Shown: positions 1 to 9,109, numbered from the stretch's first letter. The stretch is 64,000 nucleotides of DNA from Pelagibius sp. Alg239-R121 (GCF_947331435.1 NZ_CAMZOF010000009.1:1-64000); one strand, 5' to 3'. Notes: generated by a model from the sequence alone, not told the origin. Numbers and translations: made by a program.

Positions 1-3000
1 CAAGAGGTGTTGCAGAGGGCATAGGTAATCCGGCTTTCGGTGCCGTCGGCGCGCAGTTCCTTGGTCTTGCGCCCGAAACCGTCGTATTCCCAGGTCGTGG
101 TGATGCCGTTGGGGCCGGTCAGACTCGCGACCACCCCGAAGCGCGCATCTGTCACCATGCTTTCGCTGTGGTTCAGCGCATTGGCGCTGGAGAGCGGGAA
201 CTGGCCGTTGCTGTCGTAGCTGGTGGTGGAAGATCTGGAGGTGACGCCCTGGCCGCTGACCGTCACCGCGGTCTCATTGCCGAAGGCGTCGTAGGTATAA
301 GAGGCGGTGACTTTTAGGCTGGCGATATCCGGCTCGATAATCTCCTTGGTCAGCAGGCCGTTGGCGGAATCGTATTCCCAGGCGGACTTGCGGCTCTGGT
401 TGGGTGCACCGGGCCGGGTCTTGGTCACCGTCGTGCTGGTGACCCGTCCCAGGATCCATTTGGTCTCGTCGTTGTCGTAGAGGCTGGTGGTCTGGGTCGT
501 AAAGACCTGCCCACCGGTCGCCCCCGTGGTCTCGTCGGTCACCGACTGGGTGATGCTCAGGGCATTGCCGTAGTCGTCGTAGGTCGAAGTTGTGGTGGTG
601 CTGGAGACCAGGAAGCCGGCGACCTGGTTGCTCTGCAGGTCTTGGCGTGAGATCTCATAGGCCTTGGAGGTCGAGAGATCCGCATAGGGGAAGAGGACGG
701 AAGGCTGGTTCGTCAATGTCCCGTCGAAGATCTCCTTGCTGGCGTAGGTGCTCGAGACCTCCTTGACCAGATCGACCACCAGGCCGTTGTCCAGGCGCGT
801 GACGCTGCTGTCCACCTGACCGGTAAAGGGATAGGTCTGGTTATAGGTCGTGGTGGTCAGGATCCCGGTCTGCTCGTCCCGTGCCGTCACCGTGCGGAAA
901 CCAAGGAAGCCACGACCCTCCGTGTTCACCTTGGCGCCCGCGTAGCTGTAGTTGATGACCGCCTGACCCTCAAGATTGCCCGGCGTCTCGGTCTTACCGT
1001 CGTCCTGGCTCACCGAGGACACCACGTACATCGGTGCCTGGATGTCGATCTCAGGGAAGGTTGCTGCGCTGCCTTTGGTGTAAACCGTAGCATCGGTCAG
1101 CGACTTGTAGGTGATCGAAGCAACGCGGCCGAGACCGTCGTTCGCTGAGATCAAAAGATCGGGGGCTGCTTTGTCTGCTGTCAGAAGCCGAGACGGGCGT
1201 TTGGTATCAACTGCCTGAAGCAAAATATCTGTTGCGCCGTCCCCATTGGCATCCAGCGTGAAAAAATTTCGCCGGTCTGCCGCCCAATGAGCCGTAGTCA
1301 AGCCCCAAGGAGCGGACACGTCTTCAAAATTATTAAAGCCGTCGCCGTTGTTCACAAGTAGATAGGATCCGCGGTCTTTATTGTTGCCCTGCAGGAAGAC
1401 GTCGTCCAAGCCGTCGCCGTTGTAATCGATCGGTATTGCCCTGCGGCGATCCTGACCCCAAAAGGCGGTTGAGGTCCCGCCCAGTGTCGCAAGATCGACA
1501 AACTGCTCGAAGCCATTTCCATTGTTGATCAGTAAGATTGATTGTCGGCTCCCGTTCACTCCCTGCATAAGAAGGTCGCTCAAACCATCCCCATTGTAGT
1601 CGAAGGGAACGACACTGCGCCGGGTCGCCGACCAGCTCGCGGTTGAGAGACCAGCTACAGATGAAATGCTGATAGCAGGTTCGAAGCCATTCCCATTGCT
1701 TACGACCATGTAGCTCTGCTGAGTGTCACTCCTGCCCTGAAGCAGAACGTCCATCATGCCGTCACCGTTGTAGTCGAAGGGAACCAGGTTTCTCAGAGAC
1801 GCCGCCCAACCGGCAATGGTGCTGCCGTTGGTGACGAGAGCATCCTGGACGGTATTGAACCCGCTGCCGTTGCTGATGAGAAAATAGGTACGCTGCGTAT
1901 TGGTCGTACCCTGCAGCAGAATATCCGACCGGCCGTCGCCGTTAAGATCGAGAATAGCGATTTTTCGATGATCGCCTGACCAGCCGCCGATCGACATGCC
2001 CCAGTTGTTGGTGACGGTCTGGACCGTATCGAAACCGTTGCCGTTGTTGATGAGCAGATAGCTCGGCTGAGTCGTGTTCTTTCCCTGTAAGAGAATGTCG
2101 GTCAGACCATCACCGTTGATGTCCAGTGGAAAGAGATTCCTGTGGTAGCCTGACCAATACCCGATCGACATGCCCCAGCTGTTGGTAACTGTCTGGACCG
2201 GGTCAAACCCATTGCCATTATTGACCAGGAGATAGGTTGGTTGAGTCGTGGTCTTGCCCTGAAGCAGAACGTCGGTCAGGCCGTCGCCGTTGTAATCCAA
2301 CGTGAAGAGATTGCGGTGAGCTCCTGACCAATAGCCGAGCGACATGCCCCACAGGTTTGTGATTTCTGCATCTGTGTGGGTCTGATCGTCGCCTTGATAT
2401 GTAAAGCTATGCGGCTCAAGGCAGTTGTTGTTGGCATCGCATTCGGTCAGTGATGTCAGGCGTGAACGGCCAGTCTCAGGACCATACTCGTAAGCCATGT
2501 CATAGCGCTTCACCAGCGTGTCGGCGCCGCTAAAGGTCGCGTAGGTTTCAATCGACTTCAGGCGGTTGAGCGTCTGAGTTCGGGTTCCCGCCATGTAGTG
2601 CACACGGGTGTCGGTCCGGCCCTCATAAACAAAGCGTACCGAGGCTCTCGGCAAAGTGCCTGCAACAGTGTTGCCCGCATAGTCGATCCGGTCGATCTGG
2701 TGCACGTTGTTGGTGGTATCGTCACTGTAGGATAGGTCCAGGTAGTTCCCGACCCGGTCCTCGATCCGATTCACCGACCAGTAGCGAATGTCGGCCTGAC
2801 CCGGCACCTCGACAGCGGAGTCCGCCGTGTCGCCGTAGGTCATGATCTGGCCCGACTTGGTCCAGACCTTGAAGGTGGCCGGGCCGTTGCCCGCGGTGCC
2901 GTAGGAGACGATCTTGGAGAAGGATGCCAGTTCGGTGCTGTAAACCGTGCCATCCGCGCCATAGGTCCCGCCGTCGGTCGCCACCAGCCGTTGGCCGTCC

Positions 3001-3503
3001 AGACAGAAGCGGTCGTTGGCGCTGTAGTTCACGCCGCTGATGGTGTCATCCTGCGCGATGGTTTTGCCGCAGCGGTGGATCACCGAGAGACCGCCCAGGG
3101 ACCAACCCACGCCCAGAATCCCGTTATCGCCCCGGCTGCCGTAGATCAGCGACAGGCTCGGCGCCATGCCCGCCACACCGGGCGGCACCGAAAGAGGAAT
3201 GGAGTAATTGGCGGAGCCGCTCTCGTCCACCGCAATGGCCCCGGGCGTCACGCCCGCGACCGTGGTCTGCGCCGAAGCGGACGCGCCGCCGATCAGCAGC
3301 GAGGCTGCGGCAACCGCTGAAAACAGCAAGCTCTTCTGCCCCGCAGCAGACTTAGATCCACACGACAGTAGACGAGATACCGAGAGCGTGCTGCGTTGGA
3401 CAGCATTCTCTGCCACATCCGAACGCGTTGTGCTTTGCAAACGCTGCCTCGAACGTGTCCTCGAACAGGTACGTCCAATCGAACGCAACACGCTATAAAG
3501 CAT
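1..3503 (-). CDS. SpvB/RHS-like YD-repeat secreted protein, C-terminus beyond the window
   Basis: At least 1,167 codons are open on the minus strand, and the gene continues past the left edge. The ATG at 3503 is preceded by GGGGGA at 7 nt. A long basic N-region leads into a hydrophobic export signal (about residues 48-72, ending ASASAQ). Next comes an SpvB-like N-terminal domain (about 75-370, with GILGVGWSLGG). Seven FG-GAP/VCBS-type repeats follow (about 390-750), each with a core like DYNGDGLTDVLLQG, a calcium-binding pattern. A TcdB-middle-like stretch (ISANDGLGRVASITY, about 765) and YD repeats (YTYDAFGNET, WEYDGFGRKT, about 1030-1160) come last. The family includes Tc-toxin B components and large RHS shells that enclose a C-terminal toxin. 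Whether a toxin and immunity gene follow lies outside the window. Confidence in family is high; the biological role is inferred. Confidence 0.9.
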   Translation of the reverse strand, partial: MLYSVLRSIGRTCSRTRSRQRLQSTTRSDVAENAVQRSTLSVSRLLSCGSKSAAGQKSLLFSAVAAASLLIGGASASAQTTVAGVTPGAIAVDESGSANYSIPLSVPPGVAGMAPSLSLIYGSRGDNGILGVGWSLGGLSVIHRCGKTIAQDDTISGVNYSANDRFCLDGQRLVATDGGTYGADGTVYSTELASFSKIVSYGTAGNGPATFKVWTKSGQIMTYGDTADSAVEVPGQADIRYWSVNRIEDRVGNYLDLSYSDDTTNNVHQIDRIDYAGNTVAGTLPRASVRFVYEGRTDTRVHYMAGTRTQTLNRLKSIETYATFSGADTLVKRYDMAYEYGPETGRSRLTSLTECDANNNCLEPHSFTYQGDDQTHTDAEITNLWGMSLGYWSGAHRNLFTLDYNGDGLTDVLLQGKTTTQPTYLLVNNGNGFDPVQTVTNSWGMSIGYWSGYHRNLFPLDINGDGLTDILLQGKNTTQPSYLLINNGNGFDTVQTVTNNWGMSIGGWSGDHRKIAILDLNGDGRSDILLQGTTNTQRTYFLISNGSGFNTVQDALVTNGSTIAGWAASLRNLVPFDYNGDGMMDVLLQGRSDTQQSYMVVSNGNGFEPAISISSVAGLSTASWSATRRSVVPFDYNGDGLSDLLMQGVNGSRQSILLINNGNGFEQFVDLATLGGTSTAFWGQDRRRAIPIDYNGDGLDDVFLQGNNKDRGSYLLVNNGDGFNNFEDVSAPWGLTTAHWAADRRNFFTLDANGDGATDILLQAVDTKRPSRLLTADKAAPDLLISANDGLGRVASITYKSLTDATVYTKGSAATFPEIDIQAPMYVVSSVSQDDGKTETPGNLEGQAVINYSYAGAKVNTEGRGFLGFRTVTARDEQTGILTTTTYNQTYPFTGQVDSSVTRLDNGLVVDLVKEVSSTYASKEIFDGTLTNQPSVLFPYADLSTSKAYEISRQDLQSNQVAGFLVSSTTTTSTYDDYGNALSITQSVTDETTGATGGQVFTTQTTSLYDNDETKWILGRVTSTTVTKTRPGAPNQSRKSAWEYDSANGLLTKEIIEPDIASLKVTASYTYDAFGNETAVTVSGQGVTSRSSTTSYDSNGQFPLSSANALNHSESMVTDARFGVVASLTGPNGITTTWEYDGFGRKTKELRADGTESRITYALCNTS

Positions 3504-3567
3504 CGGCTATTCCCCCAAAAACTACGCACGCGAATAAAACCTGTGACTGCAGAAGGCGTCAGGTCAC

Positions 3568-3595
3568 AAAAAAGCCGGCTCCCAAAGGAACCGGC
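3568..3595 (-). terminator. Hairpin plus U-tract in the leader of the RHS-like gene
   Basis: Arms GCCGG-TCC (3574-3582) and GGA-CCGGC (3587-3595) pair with one mismatch around a CAAA loop. Read on the minus strand the hairpin is followed by six T (3573-3568). It has the form of an intrinsic terminator and lies about 65 nt upstream of the RHS-like start codon. It may be an attenuator in the leader, or end an upstream transcript. No convincing minus-strand gene ends here. Confidence 0.6.
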
Positions 3596-4143
3596 ACCGC
3601 CGAACGAGCCAGACACACCGCATTTTCGCACCTGCCGCAGAGACCTCTGCCGATAGGCCGCAAGAATGCATCTCGCAAAGATTGCGAAACAAAAGCGTAA
3701 CTCATTACGCTCCTTCATCTTTTTGACGATTACGCCGACTCGATTTTACAGCCCTAGGTTAGGGCACATAAAAGTCACCGGCAACCATCAACAACCATCA
3801 GAGAGATAAAAATCTGTGGATAAAACAACTAAATGATAAGAAATCAACAACTTGCTGTGGTTGAATTAGGGCCACCAGATTTGCGACGACAAGGGGCAAG
3901 CCTGATTACCCCATGAGCCTTGCGGCCCGGCTCAATTCGGCCTCAGCGTCATTGTGTTGCTGCGAGGTCTGCTGCAGGGATTTGTGCTGCGGTTGCTGCA
4001 TGGCCACAGCCAAGGGGATGCCGTCTCTTGCCGCCTGAGGTATCCGGCGCGCAGACCATGGTCTCGCTGTCGTCTTTGACATTGTAACCGGCGGTCTCGT
4101 TCTCGGGACCGCCTTACGTCAATCCACCTGACCCGGATCTGCG
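3596..4143. other. Intergenic region, no supported gene
   Basis: This holds the upstream region of the RHS-like gene and the 3' flank of the IclR-type regulator. The section around 3720-3900 is AT-rich and could hold promoter elements. Open frames here give basic, arginine-rich translations with no family resemblance, and I treat them as non-coding. Confidence 0.5.
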
Positions 4144-4917
4144 CTAGGTGCTTTCGACTGTTAACGCGATCCGCTTGGCGATTTCCTGCAGCCGCTCGCC
4201 ATAGCTGTCGATTGCTTCCGTCACGGACATGGCCGTCCTGATCCAGATCATCGATATGCAACCCACAACCAATTGATCGATGATGACGGGTACGGCGATG
4301 CTGGAGGTCTTGGGCCGGAAGCTGCCGGTATCGCGCACGGCGAAACCCCGCTTGGTAACCTCGCGAAGCAGTGCAGTGAGCTGTGCTGTTTCGAGAAAGG
4401 GAATATCTTCCCGATCGTCCAGATTTCGAATGTGCTGAAGGATCAGTTCCCGTTCGCCTTCGTCGCAGTGCCCCAAGTAGGCCCGGCCCGCCGAGGAACG
4501 GAGCATAGGCAAACGATATCCAATCATACCCCGGTCGATGGAAAGCGGACTTCGTGTGTGAGTCGTTTCATGGATCACCATCGACGCATTTTCATAGATG
4601 GTGAGATCGAGCGGCCAACCGATTTCCTGCCAGTACTCGCCGAAAACAGGGCCGGCCGCCTGACAGATCATGGAGGCGGCCGAGTAGCTGTCGCCGAGAC
4701 CGGCCGCGCGAATTGTGACGCGCACCCTGCTGTCGGTTGGAGAATAGGTGATGTAACCTTCCTCCATCAGCGTATCCAAAAGGCGATAGACCGTGGGACG
4801 CGGAATCTTGAGCTGCCTGGCGATCTCCGCGACCTTGGCCTGGCCCGAAGCGTTCACATACCGCAAGACCGCGAGTCCGCGGGCAAGGGAACGGACCGTT
4901 TCATCCTTCCTGCTCAT
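4144..4917 (-). CDS. IclR-family regulator, MhpR-like
   Basis: 257 aa from the ATG at 4917; a TTG 18 codons upstream is possible but adds a non-conserved tail. The N-terminal winged helix (about 8-65) contains KIPRPTVYRLLDTLMEEGY. The C-terminal effector domain has the stretch ETTHTRSPLSIDRGMIGYRLP, closely resembling E. coli MhpR (ETTH.FSRLSF.R.M.GRRLP), which activates 3-(3-hydroxyphenyl)propionate catabolism. It lies 114 bp downstream of an MhpA-like hydroxylase/dioxygenase cluster on the same strand, so it probably controls that cluster in response to an aromatic acid or a ring-cleavage product. The SD before the ATG is weak, which may mean read-through translation from the operon mRNA. 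Confidence 0.9.
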   Translation of the reverse strand: MSRKDETVRSLARGLAVLRYVNASGQAKVAEIARQLKIPRPTVYRLLDTLMEEGYITYSPTDSRVRVTIRAAGLGDSYSAASMICQAAGPVFGEYWQEIGWPLDLTIYENASMVIHETTHTRSPLSIDRGMIGYRLPMLRSSAGRAYLGHCDEGERELILQHIRNLDDREDIPFLETAQLTALLREVTKRGFAVRDTGSFRPKTSSIAVPVIIDQLVVGCISMIWIRTAMSVTEAIDSYGERLQEIAKRIALTVEST

Positions 4918-5031
4918 TCCGGCCTGGCCATTCGGTGTGGCAAGACAACTGGCGTGCGATGAAGAACCCAACAGCTTTTCAGATAGCTAGGACGCATTCA
5001 CCCACTCTATTCGAAGACGCACCAGAGGTCT

Positions 5032-5877
5032 TCAGCCTTCTGCGACGACCGGATTGACCAGACAGCCGATCGAGCTGATCTCGACTTCGACGCTATCGCC
5101 GTCACGCATCCAAAGCGGCGGATTGCGTTTGGCACCGACACCGCCGGGCGTCCCGGAAACGATCACGTCGCCGGGCAGGAGCGGAAGAATGGTGGAGATA
5201 TAAGAAATCAGTCTTGGAACCGAAGCGATCATCAGATCACAGGCGGAGTGTTGAACGACTTCGCCATTGAGGCGCGTCGTCAGGGTGAGGGCGGAGGGAT
5301 CGGGAATTTCATCCGCGGTCACCATCCAGGGGCCGAACGCGCCGGTTCCTGCAAAGGTCTTCCCCGGGAGAAACTGATGCGTGTGGCGCTGCCAGTCACG
5401 GACGCTTCCTTCATTGTAACAGGCATAGCCGGCGACGTAGGAGAGGGCCTCAGCCTCGCTGATCCGCCGGCCGGTTTTTCCCATGATCACGGCGAGTTCG
5501 CCCTCGTAATCGAACTTGTCGGATTCCAGAGGCTTGATCATGGGTTCCCCATGACCCACCTGGCTGCCGGCATAGCGGGAAAAGAGAACCGGGTTCTCCG
5601 TGACTGTGCGTCCGGTCTCCTTGATATGGTCGTGGTAGTTCAAGCCGACGCAGACAATTTTGTCCGGGTCGGTGATGACCGGCGCCAGCGTGACGGCATC
5701 CATTGCACAATCCGGCGCTTCCTCTAGGTGAGTCTTTGCTTTCTCCAGCCCGTCGCTCGCCAAAAATTGCCGCAGTGTGACAGCGTCTTTGTAACGCGCA
5801 CCGAGATCGACGATAGCGTCACCCGACACAAGTCCATAGCTGGTTCTGTCGCCAGTGCGGAATGAACAGAGTTTCAT
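5032..5877 (-). CDS. Fumarylacetoacetate hydrolase (FAH) family protein
   Basis: 281 aa. The protein has a divergent N-terminal cap (1-70) and then the FAH fold: VGLNYHDHIKE, the metal-binding FDYEGELAVIMG, YACYNEGSVRDWQ, KTFAGTGAFGPWMV and the loop SGTPGGVG. The family covers Mg-dependent hydrolases, hydratases and decarboxylases acting on beta-keto or 2-oxo acids, including steps after aromatic ring cleavage. Its start overlaps the stop of the upstream hydroxylase in ATGA, implying translational coupling. In this context it likely acts on the extradiol cleavage product or its hydratase intermediate. The exact reaction (C-C hydrolysis, hydration or decarboxylation) cannot be read from the sequence. 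Confidence 0.9.
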   Translation of the reverse strand: MKLCSFRTGDRTSYGLVSGDAIVDLGARYKDAVTLRQFLASDGLEKAKTHLEEAPDCAMDAVTLAPVITDPDKIVCVGLNYHDHIKETGRTVTENPVLFSRYAGSQVGHGEPMIKPLESDKFDYEGELAVIMGKTGRRISEAEALSYVAGYACYNEGSVRDWQRHTHQFLPGKTFAGTGAFGPWMVTADEIPDPSALTLTTRLNGEVVQHSACDLMIASVPRLISYISTILPLLPGDVIVSGTPGGVGAKRNPPLWMRDGDSVEVEISSIGCLVNPVVAEG

Positions 5878-7436
5878 AGCTTGAGGTCGCTTTCATTCAG
5901 AGTTCGATTGAGAGGAGAAGGGTAGGCACCGGCCAGCAGCGATGCCAGTTCAGTCTTGTTTGCGGCTGTGCCCAATATGTAACGGTCGGGCCTTACAAGG
6001 ACGGCTTTCGCGCCCATCCGTTTGATGTGATCGCCGAGCTCGGGTTCGCCGTCCGTGGACAGGAAGCCAACGCCGGCTTCCGAGAGTGCCGGCTGAGTCA
6101 ATTCATCAGCGTTCAACAGTGCCTGATCGGCCAGTAACAGCGGCGCGTAACCGACAGTGTCATCCATTAATCCGCTTTCCTGGAGCCGGGGCTGCGGAAA
6201 AAGCTGTCCACGGTGGGTATCGCAACCAGCAGAAGGGCCCAGACCCAGATTGGGGAGGATACTTTCCATGCGGGCTGAACCATCGGCCTGGGGCAGGGCG
6301 GCCCGCAAGGCCTCTTCGGTGCCGCAGGTATTGATCAACCCACCCAGGCGAACAGCCGTCTGAATGAATTCCCGCACATGGGGAAGGCGCTCTGATTCGT
6401 AGCTTTCGAGAAGCTTGTCGTCGGCTAAAGCTCTTATGCAGAGCGCCAGTTTCCAGGCCAGATTTGCGGCATCGCGAATGCCCGCGCACATCCCCTGACC
6501 CATAAAGGGCGGCGTCAGGTGAGCCGCGTCGCCAGCGATCAGCAGACGCCCTTTGCGCCAGCGCCTGGCAATCGTGGAATGAAAGGTGTAGACGGCCTGG
6601 CGTTCAAGCACGGCTTCATCGGGCGACAGCCAGGGCTCCAGAAGCTGCCAAACTGAGCCGGCACTGGAAATCTCATCAGACTCCTCGCCATCCAGAACAG
6701 CTATTTCCCAACGCCGCCGATTTTCCGGGCAGCGGACATAGGTGGACGGGCGCGACGGATTACAATGCTGGATCGTGTGATCTCCCAGTTCCGGTTTCGG
6801 CTGCTTTAGCAGGACATCAATGACGAGCCAGCGTTCCCGGAAACCCAGATCCTCCATCTCCGTTCCAATAAGCTGCCGCAGTAGGGAGCGCGCGCCATCG
6901 CAGCCAACCACGTAGCGTGCGGCCGCGGAACATTTTTGGCCGCTTGCCAGGTCCTCATACTGAACTTCCGCGTGGTCACCCCGGTCTTCGACCTGGAGGA
7001 CGTTTGCGCGGCTGTAGACGTCAACCTGATCAAAGCGTTTCAGAGCGTCACGCAGTATCTTTTCCAGATCGGGTTGGTGAAAGCGGTAACTCGCATGCCA
7101 GCCGTTGGGTCCGACTTCCTGCGGACGGGGCCAGTCGAGAAGGAGTTTGCCTGCGGTATCGACGAAACGCATGCCCGGATTGACCCTGACGGTCTTGGTG
7201 ACTTCTTCGGCAACGCCGATTGTCTGAAAGACACGCATGACCTCGTCGTCGAAATGGACTGCGCGCGGCAGATGATAGGCGGCTGCTTCGCGTTCCAGAA
7301 CAAGCGTCGACAGGCCGCAAAGGCCAAGCAGGTTGGCGAGTGTCGCACCGGTCGGTCCCAAACCGACAACGATCACGTCGTAGGTTTTGGAGGGTTCGGC
7401 GTTACCTGGAGAATCGGCTGACGTGGGCATGGTCAC
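5874..7436 (-). CDS. FAD-dependent aromatic hydroxylase, MhpA-like
   Basis: 520 aa. The N-terminal FAD-binding Rossmann motif is GLGPTGATLANLLG (about 26-39), followed by a PRAVHFDDEVMR segment as in MhpA-type 3-(3-hydroxyphenyl)propionate hydroxylases (PRAI.IDDE..R). The second FAD motif GDAAHLTPPFMGQG and the helix RDAANLAWKLALCI are present around 300-335. A C-terminal thioredoxin-like tail (about 400-515, VRPDRYILGTA) matches the family's usual length. The enzyme is expected to use NAD(P)H and O2 to ortho-hydroxylate a phenolic acid, giving a catechol for the dioxygenase next door. Both ends overlap neighbours by 4 bp (ATGA), so all three genes form one operon. Confidence 0.92.
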   Translation of the reverse strand: MTMPTSADSPGNAEPSKTYDVIVVGLGPTGATLANLLGLCGLSTLVLEREAAAYHLPRAVHFDDEVMRVFQTIGVAEEVTKTVRVNPGMRFVDTAGKLLLDWPRPQEVGPNGWHASYRFHQPDLEKILRDALKRFDQVDVYSRANVLQVEDRGDHAEVQYEDLASGQKCSAAARYVVGCDGARSLLRQLIGTEMEDLGFRERWLVIDVLLKQPKPELGDHTIQHCNPSRPSTYVRCPENRRRWEIAVLDGEESDEISSAGSVWQLLEPWLSPDEAVLERQAVYTFHSTIARRWRKGRLLIAGDAAHLTPPFMGQGMCAGIRDAANLAWKLALCIRALADDKLLESYESERLPHVREFIQTAVRLGGLINTCGTEEALRAALPQADGSARMESILPNLGLGPSAGCDTHRGQLFPQPRLQESGLMDDTVGYAPLLLADQALLNADELTQPALSEAGVGFLSTDGEPELGDHIKRMGAKAVLVRPDRYILGTAANKTELASLLAGAYPSPLNRTLNESDLKL

Positions 7437-8404
7437 TCGCAGGTGATTTCGCTGTAAAGCCAGGGGCAGTCGATCATCGGCGGCGTACGGAGACCGCGAG
7501 CGGCGGCATCTAGGCGCATCTCGCGCAGACGGGTGCGGGTTTTCTCCGGCAGGCAGAGCCGCTCGTGCCCCCAGAAGCTGGGTCCGTCGAAGGTTTCGTG
7601 AGCTTCCCAGCTTTCAGGATCGATGATCCGTCCACCCCAACCGTTCTCCACGAAAAAGCCCGAGGGCGACGCGGCGTAGAAGGACGTCATGTAGTCGTTT
7701 GTGTGTCTGCCGAGCGTGAAGGCCACGCGGCCTTCCTCGAGCTGTGCGAGATCGTAGCCCTGGCCGACATCGTCCAGGTTCTTGTATTCGACCATGAAGT
7801 GGTGAAAACCGGCCTGGCTGGACCCCAACATGGCGAAGCTGTGGTGTCTGCCGTTCACATGAAAGAAGTAAAGTGGGTAGGGCGTCAGGCCGTAGTCGCT
7901 GACCCCGAAGCCCAGCAGGTCGCGATAGAAAGGCAGCAGTGCCTGCGCATCGCGGACATGCAATACGGCGTGGCCCAGCCCCAGTGGTCCCGTCATGAAT
8001 CCGGAGATCGGACGGCCGGGTGTGAAAGGGTCGCTGTCGGTCATGGGATTCCAAGCAAGCTCGATGCGATTGCCGTCCGGATCTTCAAAGACGATCAAGG
8101 CCTCGACGAAGCGTTGATCCGCCAACTCGCGACCACCCCACGTCACCTTGATTCCGGCATTTTCGAGGCGGGCGGCGAAGCTCTCCAGGTCGCTTTTGGC
8201 TGCAACCTCCCACCCCATGAAGGCGAGGGAGTTGCCGGGTTCCTGGGCAACGACCAGTCGCTGTTTGCGGTCGTCCATACGGAAGGCAAGCGTCTTTCCG
8301 CCGCGATCGACCTGCTGCATCCCCAGCAGCTTGCCCGCGAAACCGGACCAGTCATCGAGAGTGTCGGAACGAACGCCGAGATATCCCAGGGCCGTGATTG
8401 CCAT
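7433..8404 (-). CDS. Extradiol ring-cleavage dioxygenase (VOC, BphC-type)
   Basis: 323 aa from the ATG at 8404, chosen because AAGGA lies about 8 nt upstream and the first residues match the family. Two VOC modules are present. The catalytic C-terminal half has the Fe(II) ligands: His145 (GHAVLH), His202 (HHFMVEY) and Glu253 (FFVENGW). The second-sphere histidines in GRHHSF and GRHTND are also there. The protein should open a catechol ring at the meta position, as BphC and HsaC do. It is the first gene of the operon that continues with the hydroxylase and the FAH-family protein. The divergent marR on its right suggests a second layer of control besides the MhpR-like protein. Confidence 0.92.
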   Translation of the reverse strand: MAITALGYLGVRSDTLDDWSGFAGKLLGMQQVDRGGKTLAFRMDDRKQRLVVAQEPGNSLAFMGWEVAAKSDLESFAARLENAGIKVTWGGRELADQRFVEALIVFEDPDGNRIELAWNPMTDSDPFTPGRPISGFMTGPLGLGHAVLHVRDAQALLPFYRDLLGFGVSDYGLTPYPLYFFHVNGRHHSFAMLGSSQAGFHHFMVEYKNLDDVGQGYDLAQLEEGRVAFTLGRHTNDYMTSFYAASPSGFFVENGWGGRIIDPESWEAHETFDGPSFWGHERLCLPEKTRTRLREMRLDAAARGLRTPPMIDCPWLYSEITCE

Positions 8405-8552
8405 GCCGTTCCTTCTCTCTCTTTTTTCCGTCAATCGAGGACGTCGGCTCAATTGCTTCTCCTATACGCGAAGATAATTTTGCGACGCCGTTGAAAACAG
8501 AAGCATTTTCGCAATGTCCGTAGAGTGGACAAGTGAAATTTTGACCAGAGTC

Positions 8553-8581
8553 TTGACACACTCCGTTATCGTCAATATCTG
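8553..8581 (+). promoter_or_regulatory. Candidate sigma70 promoter of marR
   Basis: TTGACA at 8553-8558, a 17-nt spacer, and TATCTG at 8576-8581 form a plausible promoter for the marR gene starting at 8619. The palindromic operator candidate at 8577-8592 covers the -10 box, an arrangement expected for autorepression. Confidence 0.5.
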
Positions 8582-8592
8582 TATATGCAGAT
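8577..8592. promoter_or_regulatory. Palindromic operator candidate upstream of marR
   Basis: ATCTGTATATGCAGAT is symmetric at 14 of 16 positions. The same sequence in reverse orientation recurs at 9094-9109 after marR, differing at one base. Length and symmetry fit a MarR-family dimer site. It lies between the divergent marR and dioxygenase operon. Confidence 0.65.
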
Positions 8593-8618
8593 AAAATGAA
8601 CCCAGATAGTTAAAGATC

Positions 8619-9077
8619 ATGACAGGCGACAGCTCGAATCTGCGAGAAGCGCTCGATCCGACGCATTGTGTCAGCTATCGGCTGCGGCGTGCAGCACGTT
8701 TGGCCGCGAAAAGCTATGATGCGGCCTTGAAGACGACCGGCCTGAAGAACACGCAATTTACCCTGCTGGCGGCACTCGCGACGGAAGGTGCGGTAAGTAT
8801 CGGCGCCTTGTCGGACTTGCTGGCAACCGATGGAACGACCTTGACGAGAAACCTCGAAGTGCTGGTTCGGCGGGGTCTGGTCAAGGATTGCGCCAGTGAT
8901 GATGCGCGTGTCCGCACAGTGCAGCTCAGCAAAAAGGGGCGGAACAAGTACCAGGAAGCCCTGCCATTCTGGCAAGCGGCACAACAACAGGTTCTCACCG
9001 GGCTGGGAGCGGAGCAGTGGCGTGAATTGGAGGGCGTGCTCCGTCAAATAGAAGATGCCTGCCATTCACTGGAGTAA
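8619..9077 (+). CDS. MarR-family transcriptional regulator
   Basis: 152 aa. A winged helix-turn-helix spans about residues 50-115: KNTQFTLLAALATEGAVSIGALSDLLATDGTTLTRNLEVLVRRGLV, with a short wing (DDARVRTVQLSKKG). Terminal helices would form the dimer interface. Members usually repress neighbouring genes until a small phenolic or oxidised ligand binds. Its position between the divergent ring-cleavage operon and a DUF1330 gene, with identical palindromes on both sides of it, points to autoregulation and control of both neighbours. The ligand is unknown but plausibly an aromatic acid or its metabolite. Confidence 0.9.
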   Translation: MTGDSSNLREALDPTHCVSYRLRRAARLAAKSYDAALKTTGLKNTQFTLLAALATEGAVSIGALSDLLATDGTTLTRNLEVLVRRGLVKDCASDDARVRTVQLSKKGRNKYQEALPFWQAAQQQVLTGLGAEQWRELEGVLRQIEDACHSLE

Positions 9078-9093
9078 AAAAATTTGCGCTAAT

Positions 9094-9109
9094 ACCTGCA
9101 TATACAGAT
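9094..9109. promoter_or_regulatory. Second copy of the MarR operator candidate
   Basis: ACCTGCATATACAGAT equals the reverse complement of the palindrome at 8577-8592 at 15 of 16 positions. It follows the marR stop by 16 bp and precedes the DUF1330 gene by about 170 bp, so that gene likely has its own regulated promoter here. Confidence 0.65.

Noticed and set aside
3932-4261. 109-codon minus-strand frame near the IclR gene
   Set aside because: It overlaps the regulator in another frame and is Arg-rich with no SD.
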